Positions 26,049 to 34,753 of a stretch of DNA of 64,000 nucleotides are shown piece after piece. The translations under genes and the position numbers were made by a program. The notes below the pieces were generated by a model that saw nothing but the letters and a program-made list of their open reading frames with translations, was not told the DNA's origin and did not search any database. The stretch is from Cohnella herbarum. Its GTDB lineage: Bacteria; Bacillota; Bacilli; Paenibacillales; Paenibacillaceae. The DNA is taken from the NCBI RefSeq assembly GCF_012849095.1, contig NZ_CP051680.1, forward strand, positions 3,870,501-3,934,500, given 5' to 3'. The number at the start of each line of letters is the position of its first letter. The first letter of the stretch is position 1.

Positions 26049-27641
26049 TTATACCGATTCCGATTCCGATTCCGTTTCCGTTTCCGTTTCTACGTAATGC
26101 GACGGAGCGATACCTTTGATTTTCTTGAACATCCGGGTAAACGAGCTGAGATTCAGATAGCCCAGCTTATCGGAAATTTCGGTTAAGGTCATTCCGCTTC
26201 GGATCATCGTTTCGGCTTGCTCTACCTTCGCCGTCAATACGGCGTTGCTGAACGATATTCCCTTCTCTTCCTTATAAATTCGGCTAAGATAAACCGGACT
26301 TATTTTCAGATGCGCGGCTATCCCATTTAAACTAATATCCTCGAAGCGATGCTCCTGAATGAATAACTCCGTAGCATCGACGAACTTCCTTCTCTCATGT
26401 CCGCTCTTCTCCCTGGCTATCGGATCCTGCAGCACCCGGATCGCGCTGCGCAGCAAATGAACGGCTTGCGATAACGATACGCAGTTCAGCAGCTCGGTTC
26501 TTTGGAATTGCCCTTCCGGAAGACTTCTTCCCGTCATTTCGGATATCTGTTTCAGTTGGAATAAAACATCCTCAAGTACATTGTACGTCAACGCCGGTTT
26601 GGGATACGGCGGACCGATGACCCGCTTCAAGTCGGCAAGTTGATCTTCCGCCTGCTCGAATAGATAACCCGAAAGCTTGTTCATCATCGACTTTTTCCAT
26701 ACGAACATAGCATCGGAAAGCGTGGATTCGGGCGGTTCCCCTTGGAACAAATGATCGTCTTCGCGATAATATTTAAGGCTGAGCAGTTCGCCCGCCATAC
26801 GGTCATACTCTATCCATTCCCGCCAATCCGTAAATCGATCGCTTACCGCGATGGACAGGGAATGACCGAGATACTGCGACACGGAGTCGATCAACAGCTC
26901 CGGGTCGATCTCCGTGCCGTTCCCGCTCCGCAACAGAACATGCCAGCGGTTGTCTTTGATGTTCTCCACGAACCCGATTAGCTTTCCCCGGTAGAGCTCC
27001 GCAGCCATATGATCGATCGAATGGCCGATCTTCACGACTTCCTGGGAAGTCAGAATCGAATCGCTCCGGGAAACGTCCAATGCCACGGCCCATGCCTGAT
27101 ATTGTCCCTCTTCGAGAAAATATTTAAACTCGCCCAGTTTCTCCGCGAAATCTTCCGTCTCCGCGCCGTTATACAATCCGTGCAACCAATCTCTCAACAG
27201 ACCCGCTTTGCGAATGAATCTCGAACCCGCCTCCGATGTCGGTTCCTCTTGAGGGGACGTCGATTTGGCTTTCATCTTGTCCGTTAACTGCTTCAATATC
27301 CGTTGAAGCTCTTCGATTTCCATCGTCGACTTCACGATGAAATCATGAACGCCCAGACGCAGCGATTGGCGAACCGTTTCGAAATCTTGATTGCAGGTCA
27401 GAATAATAAACTCTCCGCCAGGATTGAGCGGTTTGACCTTCTCAATAAAATCCAGCCCGTTCATCTTGGGAAGCAGAATATCCACGAGCGCGATTTCAGG
27501 CAGAAACGTCTCGTACAGTTCTACGGCCTCGGCTCCGTCCCTTGCTTCGCAGACCACCTCAAGTCCCAATTCCGACCAAGGAATCAACGATTTTATTCCC
27601 ATTCTAACGAGCATATCGTCTTCTATAATCATTACTTTCAT
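26049..27641 (-). CDS. AraC-type response regulator (YesN family) with repeat-encoded acidic tail
   Basis: 530 residues. Receiver domain 1-120 has IIEDDMLVRMG, Asp54 in IALVDILLP and Lys in DFIVKSTME (about 105). The AraC HTH domain lies near 420-515 (FEDISLNGIAAHLKISPVY; KLGYLNLSSFTRMFKKIKG). The last 13 residues (ETETETESESESV) are encoded by six hexanucleotide units. It overlaps the kinase gene by 4 bp (ATGA). It most likely acts on the 30-bp-spaced repeats in front of both copies of the adjacent binding-protein gene. Confidence 0.92.
   Translation of the reverse strand: MKVMIIEDDMLVRMGIKSLIPWSELGLEVVCEARDGAEAVELYETFLPEIALVDILLPKMNGLDFIEKVKPLNPGGEFIILTCNQDFETVRQSLRLGVHDFIVKSTMEIEELQRILKQLTDKMKAKSTSPQEEPTSEAGSRFIRKAGLLRDWLHGLYNGAETEDFAEKLGEFKYFLEEGQYQAWAVALDVSRSDSILTSQEVVKIGHSIDHMAAELYRGKLIGFVENIKDNRWHVLLRSGNGTEIDPELLIDSVSQYLGHSLSIAVSDRFTDWREWIEYDRMAGELLSLKYYREDDHLFQGEPPESTLSDAMFVWKKSMMNKLSGYLFEQAEDQLADLKRVIGPPYPKPALTYNVLEDVLFQLKQISEMTGRSLPEGQFQRTELLNCVSLSQAVHLLRSAIRVLQDPIAREKSGHERRKFVDATELFIQEHRFEDISLNGIAAHLKISPVYLSRIYKEEKGISFSNAVLTAKVEQAETMIRSGMTLTEISDKLGYLNLSSFTRMFKKIKGIAPSHYVETETETESESESV
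26054..26089. repeat. Hexanucleotide repeat tract at a gene end
   Basis: Three CCGATT units followed by three CCGTTT units (plus strand), coding for alternating Glu-Thr and Glu-Ser at the C-terminus of the response regulator. The unit length keeps the frame, so copy-number change would lengthen or shorten the tail without breaking the gene. Confidence 0.8.
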
Positions 27642-29458
27642 TCGGATTCTCCTCCATTATGATCGATATAAGGAAAAGTCAGCGCGACGGTCGTCCCTTT
27701 GCCGATCTCGCTTCGAATTTCGATGCCGTAATGCGCGCCGTACTCCAATTGCAAGCGACGGTGCACGTTTTTCAAGCCGATACCCGATATTCTTTCCTCA
27801 TCGCTTGTCCCATCCGGGTCGTTAAGAAGCATTCCGGCAAGGGCGGCTTCCTCGATACCGGCTCCGTTATCGATGACTTCCACCCGTAACTGCCCCTCTT
27901 CCTCGACACACGACAGCGTTAATCGCGGCGTTATCCCGTCGAGATCGGCAAATCCGTGCAAGATGGCATTCTCTACGATCGGCTGCAGCGTAAGCTTCAG
28001 AATCCTCGCGTTCCGGACTTCTTGCGGCACGTTCCATATCGTTTCGATTTTCATGAAAATGCGTTTTTCCTGAAAAGCGATATAGCTCTTTACGTAATCC
28101 ATTTCTTCTCCGACGGTGCTCCAGATCGTGAGCGATTTGCTTAACGTATAGTTGAGCATGCTGCTCAGATTGACAAGCGTCTGGGCAATCGTCTTCTCGC
28201 CCTTCATTTCCGCCATCCAGCGGATCGAGTTGATCGAATTATGCAAAAAGTGGGGCTTGATCTGCGAGAGCAACAGGTTCAATTCCAGGTTTGATTTTTC
28301 CCGTTCATCCGTTTGGATCCGCTCGATCTGTTCGTTGATCCGGCTTACCATCTGTTGAATGCCAGAAAACAAAATTTCGATTTCTTCCAATCCCTTGTAC
28401 TGGAATTGCCAATGAATACTATGCCCTTGCGCGGGGTCGTTAAAGCGGATTTTGCGTACCGTCTTGGATAAATTCAAGATCGGCACCATCGCTTTTCTTG
28501 TGAAAATATACAGGATAAGCGAAATTAACACAATGGAGGCTACCGTTACGGTCAGCGTATGATTCCACAACTGTTTAGTCGGACTGGCCAGAGATTCTTC
28601 GGGCGTTAAGGCGATTAAATACCATCTAAGAAAGGGGATATTCTGGATGGAACAGAAGTAACTCCGCCCGTTCCACTTGATATGAAAGCTTTCGTATTCT
28701 CCCCCGTTATTTTTTGCTTTGGAAATCGCGTTTTTCGATAATTCCTGTAAAGGAGAGTTACTGTCTTCGCTCGAAATAAGCAATTCTCCGTTATCCTGGC
28801 TAATGAAAGCAAGCGTAGAACTGTTTAGTTGGATTTTGTGCAGCAGCCGTTGAAACAAGCTATCGTTCACCATGACGTTCAAGAGGCCAAGAGCCTGATT
28901 TCCTTGTACGATATTTTTCGTAAAATATAAGGCATTATGATCGCCGGAAAGATCGTGGAGATTGGCGCCAACGTTACGATACATGATGTTATTGTCATAA
29001 GGAACCCTTTCTTCGGGCCAATTAAACCCGCGCAACACTTGCTTGAACCTTTCGACTTCCGTATCGTGCAGGGCGCTATTGCTGAACACTTCCCCTTGAT
29101 CGGTCAGGATTTGTACGTATAAAGGAACTCTCAACCGATAGGCCGCGGTAAAAGACTTGAGGCGATCCATAACGGCTTGGCTGCCGATAGAGGCGTTGGT
29201 TTCTCGATTCAGCAACCTCTGCAATTCCTGATCCTGCGACAGAGTGCGAAGATAATCCTCGATATGATTCACGTAAAAATCCAAGCTGATGGAGAGCGAC
29301 TCCATGTTGCTGGATACCGATTTATCGTACAACGTCTCCACTTGCTTAACCGCTCCTTTACCCAACATATAACCTTGGATAAGAACCGGAATAATGATAA
29401 TGCACATAAGGAGAAGAATGAGCGTGATCAAGTTCATTCTGCGTTTCATCCTAATCAT
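27638..29458 (-). CDS. Sensor histidine kinase (YesM family)
   Basis: 606 residues from ATG 29458 with GGGAGG 8 bases upstream. TM1 is about 9-30 (LITLILLLMCIIIIPVLIQGYML), followed by an extracellular Cache-like domain to about 290. TM2 is about 297-318 (TLTVTVASIVLISLILYIF), then HAMP, then the phosphoacceptor His in QIKPHFLHNSINSIRW (about 403) and ATP-binding EVIDNGAGIEEA with GIGLKNVHRRL. It is first gene of a kinase/regulator pair overlapping by 4 bp, and probably responds to the ligand of the duplicated binding protein. Confidence 0.92.
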   Translation of the reverse strand: MIRMKRRMNLITLILLLMCIIIIPVLIQGYMLGKGAVKQVETLYDKSVSSNMESLSISLDFYVNHIEDYLRTLSQDQELQRLLNRETNASIGSQAVMDRLKSFTAAYRLRVPLYVQILTDQGEVFSNSALHDTEVERFKQVLRGFNWPEERVPYDNNIMYRNVGANLHDLSGDHNALYFTKNIVQGNQALGLLNVMVNDSLFQRLLHKIQLNSSTLAFISQDNGELLISSEDSNSPLQELSKNAISKAKNNGGEYESFHIKWNGRSYFCSIQNIPFLRWYLIALTPEESLASPTKQLWNHTLTVTVASIVLISLILYIFTRKAMVPILNLSKTVRKIRFNDPAQGHSIHWQFQYKGLEEIEILFSGIQQMVSRINEQIERIQTDEREKSNLELNLLLSQIKPHFLHNSINSIRWMAEMKGEKTIAQTLVNLSSMLNYTLSKSLTIWSTVGEEMDYVKSYIAFQEKRIFMKIETIWNVPQEVRNARILKLTLQPIVENAILHGFADLDGITPRLTLSCVEEEGQLRVEVIDNGAGIEEAALAGMLLNDPDGTSDEERISGIGLKNVHRRLQLEYGAHYGIEIRSEIGKGTTVALTFPYIDHNGGESE

Positions 29459-29511
29459 CTAACAAACCTCCCTCGTGCACATTCATTCTTTCGACCCCAT
29501 GATTATACATC

Positions 29512-29538
29512 AAAAAGGGCCGCTCTTCAGAACGGCCC
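29512..29538 (-). terminator. Terminator of the peptidase gene
   Basis: Minus strand stem AGAACGGCCC-type arms (GGGCCGTTCT with AGAGCGGCCC, one mismatch) followed by TTTTT, 16 bases past the stop at 29554. Confidence 0.8.
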
Positions 29539-29553
29539 GGAGCCCGGGAGTCT

Positions 29554-30690
29554 TCACTTCGTTTTGGGTTGATGTTTTAATTCTGCCCGAGCGGCCTTTA
29601 CTCCCCTGACGATGGCCTGCTCGAGTACCACAGCAGCTACGGTGCCGATGGCAGTCACGGCGGCATTGCCGATAAGCCCGCTAGTATCGGTTCCTGTAGC
29701 CATGCAGAATACGGTATCCCCGTCGCCTTGAATATGCACCGGGGAAACCGCCCGCGCCATGCCGTCATGCGCGAGCGTCGCTACCCTTCCTGCCTCGGCT
29801 TTGTCTAGTTTGGCGGTGGTCGCGATAACGGCGATGGTTGTGCTCCCGCTCCGGATCGAGCTTGGGGTGGGAGGGATCCCTTTAAGGATCGCCCTAGTTT
29901 GATTAACGAATTTACCATCGGGCCCGAGCGCTCCGGCTAGGATATGATCCTCATCCCAAATATCCCCAAGAGCATTAACTACGACAATTGCGGCCACGAT
30001 AGGTCCTCCCGGGATTTTCCAAGAGGCGGTTCCGACTCCGCCCTTCATCGGCGTTCCGTAGATTTTCCCTACCGTCGCACCCGCTCCTGCGCCCACGCTG
30101 CCTTGCGCCACGGGACCGGCCTTAGCGGCTTGCGCTGCCTTATACCCCAGCCGCGCGTCGGGCCTACGGGAGCCTTTCGCGTAATAAAGGTCAAAAATAA
30201 CGGCCGCAGGCACGGTAGGGAGCGGTCCAACCTCGGTCCGGGTACCGTATCCATGCCCGGCAAGCCAATTCACCACCCCGGCTGTCGCGGCAAGACCGAA
30301 ATTGCTTCCGCCCGTAAGGAGAACCCCCTGTACGAGGTCCGTTGCCGTTCCGGGCTTAATCGCATCCGTCTGTTCCGTCCCCGGATATCCGCCTCTGACG
30401 TCTACGCCGGGAACCGCGCCTTTCGGATACAATACGACGGTGCAACCGGTACGACCGCTTTGATCCTCCGCATGCCCCACCAGGATGCCCGGAACGTCGG
30501 TAATGCTCCCTTTGGCATGAACCTTGGTTCTCCGGCCGATTAAGCGGTCGGCACTCGGTCCGATCGGTTGATCAAGCAGGCTGCGGTCGTTTCGATCTAC
30601 CGTTTGCCGAAGATACTTCTCCCTGTTTAGAAAGATTTTGTTGTGTTTTTCGGATATCCCTTTGCCTCGATAGATCCCCGGGTTTCTCAT
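29554..30690 (-). CDS. P1-family (S58) aminopeptidase
   Basis: 378 residues from ATG 30690 with GGAG 8 bases upstream; the longer reading begins at a TTG without a site. It matches the DmpA/L-aminopeptidase family, Ntn-hydrolase-like enzymes that self-cleave before the nucleophile and then remove N-terminal residues. Motifs: ITDVPGILVGHAEDQSGRTG, VDVRGGYPGTEQTDAI, LTGGSNFGLAATAGV, GAGAGATVGKIYG, and the cleavage region RSGSTTIAVIATTAKLDKA (about 278-296). The extra N-terminal 60 residues are polar and without a clear signal. It is a single-gene unit with its own terminator, and no connection to the flanking sugar loci is visible. Confidence 0.85.
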   Translation of the reverse strand: MRNPGIYRGKGISEKHNKIFLNREKYLRQTVDRNDRSLLDQPIGPSADRLIGRRTKVHAKGSITDVPGILVGHAEDQSGRTGCTVVLYPKGAVPGVDVRGGYPGTEQTDAIKPGTATDLVQGVLLTGGSNFGLAATAGVVNWLAGHGYGTRTEVGPLPTVPAAVIFDLYYAKGSRRPDARLGYKAAQAAKAGPVAQGSVGAGAGATVGKIYGTPMKGGVGTASWKIPGGPIVAAIVVVNALGDIWDEDHILAGALGPDGKFVNQTRAILKGIPPTPSSIRSGSTTIAVIATTAKLDKAEAGRVATLAHDGMARAVSPVHIQGDGDTVFCMATGTDTSGLIGNAAVTAIGTVAAVVLEQAIVRGVKAARAELKHQPKTK

Positions 30691-31199
30691 GCTTTCAACT
30701 CCGATTTCATGCAATATGAGCCTGCTTCATGCCACATCCGATGACGTTCGCCTATAAATACTATGTAGGGGATGACGAATGTGCTCAGATAAAAGCCGAC
30801 TTTCCGGAATCTTCGCTCGGAGAGGCATCCCGAAAGCAAACTCTGAACCCTTTCAGTTGCAAAAGGAGCTAAGCGGCCCGTTCCCGCTTAGCTCCTTAAT
30901 TTTGTCGTCAGCAACCCCATTACGCGGATTAACGTCGGCACACTTGACCGATGTGTGTTATTTTTCGTACATAACATTGCTCTCTGGGGGAATTTGGATA
31001 GTTATAGGTTAAATTTAGCCTATATTTCTTATGCCCTGCCCCGAAACGGGATGTTATGTATCAATTTTGACTCATATTCCGTAATTTCTGATTTTCAAGA
31101 AAAAATATGTGCTAATAATAACCCATAATCGCCCACGCGTATGGGCCACTGGACTTGAACGTACAAAAAGAACCTGGCTTTTGGGACTGACCTCCCGAT
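30691..31199. other. Intergenic region with one strong hairpin, no supported gene
   Basis: It holds the presumed promoter of the peptidase gene, a strong hairpin (30863-30897), AT-rich sequence (30950-31130) and a short inverted repeat GCCCA/TGGGC (31131-31146) that may end the anti-sigma transcript. The short plus-strand frame at 30779-31012 runs straight through the hairpin and looks non-coding. Confidence 0.6.
30863..30897. terminator. Strong bidirectional-looking hairpin without an obvious gene
   Basis: Perfect 14-bp stem (AAGGAGCTAAGCGG / CCGCTTAGCTCCTT) with a 7-base loop. It is followed by AATTTTG on the plus strand and TTTTGC on the minus strand. No recognisable gene ends at it on either strand, so a short unrecognised transcript or a lost gene is possible. 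Confidence 0.65.
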
Positions 31200-32092
31200 C
31201 TAACGCAACAATCTCGCGGTGACGACCGTTTGCCCTAATTCGTTGTTCGCGACGTTGACGGCAATGACCTTCGTCGTGCGATGCCCGTTGCGGTCGGTGA
31301 TCTCGATCGTGATCCGATCTTTCTTTAACTCGTCGGGATAGTCATCCAGTTGCATATGTCCGATGCCCGATTTGTCGCCGGCCGCCATCTCCGCTTTTTC
31401 TTGCGGCCCCGCGTCGGGCGACGGCTTCCGCCCGGCGCCGAGAAAATGCGCGAAATCGTCCGCGGCGGCCCATTTGTGCATGTTCCACGCCGTCCACCGG
31501 TACCAGATTTTGTCGTAGTCGCGGAAGTTCTCGTCGAACGTCATCGTCATCTTTTTGTCGTACAGCAAATCGAAATCGGCTATCGACACCTGGCGCTCCT
31601 CGTCGAACTTCTGGTAGACGTCCTGGTTCCAATATTTCTCCTGCTGCGTCTTCGTCCAATCCACGGCGTACAGGTACTCGTTCTCCGTCGACATCTCGAT
31701 CTTCGCGATGTTGTCGCCTTCCACGTAAAATTCCAACCCGGGCCTCGAATCGACGTAGCTGACGTACGTGCGCGCTTCGCCCGTCGCGTCTCCGTGATCC
31801 GCCAACTCGAACACGGCATCGTCTTCGCCCATCTTGACGTTAATGGCGTAGGCCGAAGTCTCCCCGCCCCGAACGGGATGCCGGGGAAGACGAACAGCGC
31901 CAGAGCGATGGCGATGGCCGGAATAGCCATCCACGAGCGACGAACCAACGGCCGGCTCCGCGTCGCTCTCGCGCCGCCGCGCGCATGCTCTTCCTCTTGA
32001 AGGTCATTCAGCAAGCGCTGTCGCATCCGCGACCGTTGCGCCTCGTCCGGCCCCATTCGATCGAATACCCTCGTCAATTCTTCCCTATTCAC
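31200..32092 (-). pseudogene. Anti-sigma factor gene with a one-base frameshift
   Basis: Frame 1 (from ATG 32092) encodes a short cytoplasmic part (MNREELTRVFDRMGPDEAQ) and one membrane helix (WMAIPAIAIALALFVFPGIPFG, about 54-75). The extracellular part, INVKMGEDDAVFELADHG to the stop at 31200, is in another frame. The break lies in the C-rich run 31862-31870 (GGGGCGGGG on the coding strand). One added G would give a continuous 297-residue protein. The start overlaps the ECF sigma gene by 8 bp, the usual sigma/anti-sigma arrangement. A sequencing error in the homopolymer or a true loss of function are both possible. If real, the anchored sensor domain is lost and the sigma factor may be unrestrained. 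Confidence 0.8.
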
Positions 32093-32624
32093 GCGGATCC
32101 TCTCCCATTTCCAATTTTAGCCGATTCCTGGCGGTGCGCATTTGCGTTTTGACCGTATTCGGGTTCAGCTTCAGCATCTCCGCGATTTCGTTCACCTTGT
32201 AGCCTTCGTAATAGTACAGATACAGCACCAGCCGGTTCGTCGGCGGCAGCTTGCGGAGGTTGTCCTCCATATCCCGATCGCGGACGGCGTCCATCGACGC
32301 AAGCTTCAGCGCACCGGCGTCGAGATCGACGATTTTTTTTCTCCACCATTTGCGGTGCAGGTCGCGGCAATGGTTTTGCGCGGCGGTAATGAGCCATGCC
32401 TTCTCGTGCTCGACGTCGTTGAACGGCTTGTCGCTTTCAAGCAGCTTGACGAAGACGGAATGCGTCGCGTCTTCCGCATCCTGCCGGTTGCCCATCAGCG
32501 AGTAGCATACCCGGTACACCGTGTCGACGTGACGATCGTACGCTTCGGGCAACGCGCGCTTCGGATTTTCGGCGCATGCCTCGTCGGTCTTTTCCTTGCT
32601 CTCGCGCAACAAGGAGTTTTCCAT
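32085..32624 (-). CDS. ECF-type RNA polymerase sigma factor
   Basis: 179 residues from ATG 32624 with GGGAGGG just upstream; the GTG at 32645 lies before the ribosome binding site. Region 2 (about 20-90) contains YDRHVDTVYRVCYSLMGN, RQDAEDATHSVFVKLL and WLITAAQNHCRDLHRK. Region 4 (about 115-170) contains LRKLPPTNRLVLYLYYYEG and VNEIAEMLKLNPNTVKTQM. It directs RNA polymerase to stress or envelope genes under control of the downstream anti-sigma protein, whose gene is frameshifted here. Both genes look more GC-rich than their neighbours. Confidence 0.92.
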   Translation of the reverse strand: MENSLLRESKEKTDEACAENPKRALPEAYDRHVDTVYRVCYSLMGNRQDAEDATHSVFVKLLESDKPFNDVEHEKAWLITAAQNHCRDLHRKWWRKKIVDLDAGALKLASMDAVRDRDMEDNLRKLPPTNRLVLYLYYYEGYKVNEIAEMLKLNPNTVKTQMRTARNRLKLEMGEDPRE

Positions 32625-32642
32625 CGGCTTCCCTCCCTTCCA

Positions 32643-32666
32643 CACGTAACACGTTCGAGCGGTTCA
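32643..32666 (-). promoter_or_regulatory. Possible ECF autoregulatory promoter
   Basis: Minus strand TGAACC (32661-32666), 14 bases, CGTG (32643-32646). The AAC and CGT cores are typical of ECF promoters, but the spacing is one or two bases short. It lies 19 bases before the sigma-factor start. Confidence 0.3.
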
Positions 32667-32716
32667 AATGGTTTGCGCCACCCCATTAGCGTATCATTTT
32701 CTGCATTTTCTCTCAT

Positions 32717-32742
32717 AAACAAAACCACACCCTGAGGTGTGG
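32717..32742 (-). terminator. Terminator of the glycan importer operon
   Basis: Minus strand CCACACC-TCAG-GGTGTGG followed by TTTTGTTT, about 190 bases past the stop of the permease at 32931. It also separates that operon from the sigma-factor gene. Nothing else is recognisable in 32743-32930. Confidence 0.75.
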
Positions 32743-32930
32743 CCATATTGTCAATTATCTTATTCTCGGAATGCAAAAAGCTCATCGGTTGTTTTATCTC
32801 TTGGAGAAGATTGGTTAGCCGGTTGTAACAGTCGCTTGAATGGACTATCGCGTTTCATGCTTTACTGGATGAACAGACTGTCTGCATAGGCTCGATTTTG
32901 GCGGCGGCTTTCCGCGCTCATGTCACGGCC

Positions 32931-33785
32931 TTAACCTTTAACGGCACCCGCTGTTAAACCTTTCTCCACATACTCCTGCAACGAGATATAGACGATGATC
33001 GTGGGAATATTCACGAGAACGATCGCAGAGCAAAGACCAACGTAATCGGTTGTATAGAAGCCGGAAAAATTCAACAGACCAAGGGACAAGGTCCACATTG
33101 CCGATTTCTTAATGAAGAGCAGCGCCAAGATCAAATCGTTCCAAGTGGACAGGAAACCCAGTATACCCATTGTGGCCAATACCGGACGGCTTAAGGGTAG
33201 AAGTATATTCCGGTAGATTGTCCATAATCCGCCGCCGTCGATAATTACGGCTTCTTCCAGTTCTCTCGGCAGCCCCTTCATAAAACCGTACATGATGAAG
33301 ATCATATAAGGAACGCCGCTGGCGATATAGATTCCGATCAGGAACGAATACTGATCGGACAAACCCAGCGATACAGAGGTTTGAGCAAGCGGAATCAGGA
33401 TGGCATGAACGGGGATCATCATGCCTGCCACAAAAAAGTAGAATACCGCGGTCAGCCATTTGCCCCGCAGTCTCGCCAGAACGAATGAAGCCATTGAAGA
33501 GAATAGCAGGACAAGCGCCACATAAACCGTGCATATAAAGACACTGTTCATGAAGTAGGCGCCTATTTTTCCTTTGACCCACGCATGGGCATAGTTTTCG
33601 AAGCGCCAACTCTCCGGGAGCCCGAAGTAATTACTGAAGATTTCGCCGTTTGTTTTAAACGAGGTCAACAGGGTATAGATGAGTGGATAGATAAACAGGG
33701 TCGACAGCAATGCAATGCCAATATAAAAAGGGGCCAAACGCCACTTTTTTCCGGTCATATTGTAACGGGTTATTGTAGACATCAT
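32931..33785 (-). CDS. ABC sugar importer permease (MalG/CUT1 type)
   Basis: 284 residues behind GAGGAG. Six membrane helices start at YIGIALLSTLFIYPLIYTLL. The EAA loop is ELEEAVIIDGGGLWT...ILLPLSRP (about 190). It ends in GAVKG. It is the last gene of the glycan locus that starts at 47636 and partner of the permease 10 bp upstream. As with the other two importers, no ATPase is encoded nearby. Confidence 0.9.
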   Translation of the reverse strand: MMSTITRYNMTGKKWRLAPFYIGIALLSTLFIYPLIYTLLTSFKTNGEIFSNYFGLPESWRFENYAHAWVKGKIGAYFMNSVFICTVYVALVLLFSSMASFVLARLRGKWLTAVFYFFVAGMMIPVHAILIPLAQTSVSLGLSDQYSFLIGIYIASGVPYMIFIMYGFMKGLPRELEEAVIIDGGGLWTIYRNILLPLSRPVLATMGILGFLSTWNDLILALLFIKKSAMWTLSLGLLNFSGFYTTDYVGLCSAIVLVNIPTIIVYISLQEYVEKGLTAGAVKG

Positions 33786-33795
33786 TCAATCTCCT

Positions 33796-34683
33796 CTACC
33801 CCTCGTAGGCTTCTCTTCTCATAGCCCGATTGGCGATCAACGTAAGCGCGAATCCGATAACGAACATCACCACGGCAGTGGCGCTGGCCATACCAAAACG
33901 ATTGTTGCTGAACGCTTCCGAGTATAGATAAGTTCCAAGTACCTCCGTTGCGTTGAGGGGGCCGCCATTTGTCAATACGTAGATATTATCGAAGATCTTG
34001 AGCGTACCGATAACCAACAGAATGACGTTGATTGCCGTCACTTCTCGAATCAAAGGCAACGTTACATACCACAGCAACTGTCTACGATTAGCCCCGTCGA
34101 TCCGCGCGGCTTCCTTGATGGCATCGGGAATGGCTACCAGGCCGGACAGGAAAATAATCATCACCACGCCGATTCCTTGCCAGCAGCAAATCAGAATGAC
34201 GGTGAATAACGCGATGTCGGGATCGGCCAGCCAGGCTTGAATCAGATTTCCCATGCCTAACTGAGTCAGGAAGCCATCCAAAAGTCCGTCTCCCGGGTAT
34301 AAAATAAACTTCCATAATAAGGAGATCGACGTAGCCGACATGATGACCGGCATGAAGAAGGCCGCTTTGACGACCCGGATCCCTCGCCACTTCCCGTTCA
34401 GCAGCAAGGCAAGAAATAGCCCTGCTGGAATTTGGATCAGAATACTTCCTGCCATAATTGTCATGACATTTTGAAGAGATTTCCAGAAGGTCGCATCCTC
34501 GAAGATAAACCTGAAGTTGTCGAAGCCGACGAAGGTCATCGCCGAACCGGCGAATCCATTCCACTTGAACGCCGCAAGATAGAAGCTCTTGATGACGGGA
34601 TACACTAACAAAACAGAGTAGAACAACAATGCGGGAAGCAAGTACAGCATGATTTGCCCGTATCGGGCATTTAGTCTTTCCAT
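33796..34683 (-). CDS. ABC sugar importer permease (MalF/CUT1 type)
   Basis: 295 residues. Membrane helices start at LYLLPALLFYSVLLVYPVIKS. The EAA loop is AIKEAARIDGANRRQ...VTLPLIR (about 195). It lies 70 bp after the binding-protein gene and 10 bp before the second permease. Confidence 0.9.
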   Translation of the reverse strand: MERLNARYGQIMLYLLPALLFYSVLLVYPVIKSFYLAAFKWNGFAGSAMTFVGFDNFRFIFEDATFWKSLQNVMTIMAGSILIQIPAGLFLALLLNGKWRGIRVVKAAFFMPVIMSATSISLLWKFILYPGDGLLDGFLTQLGMGNLIQAWLADPDIALFTVILICCWQGIGVVMIIFLSGLVAIPDAIKEAARIDGANRRQLLWYVTLPLIREVTAINVILLVIGTLKIFDNIYVLTNGGPLNATEVLGTYLYSEAFSNNRFGMASATAVVMFVIGFALTLIANRAMRREAYEG

Positions 34684-34753
34684 CCGAATCCCCTACCTGA
34701 AAGAGATAGGCGTATCGTTAACGACTTCTACGCCTATCTCCCGATTTCTGATC

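Larger units (their letters stand above)
24515..26060 (-). repeat. Direct repeat copy B carrying a binding-protein gene and its control region
   Basis: Second copy of the segment at about 16292-17840, same orientation, about 8.2 kb away. It contains the whole binding-protein gene, the identical 21-base hairpin and the 30-bp-spaced operator pair. The left edge ends at the ribosome-binding region of the kinase gene; the right edge runs into the last codons of the 26049-27641 regulator. Confidence 0.8.

Noticed and set aside
30779..31012. Possible small plus-strand gene of 77 codons
   Set aside because: It translates straight through a perfect 14-bp terminator-like stem and shows no family features; the ribosome-binding context is weak.
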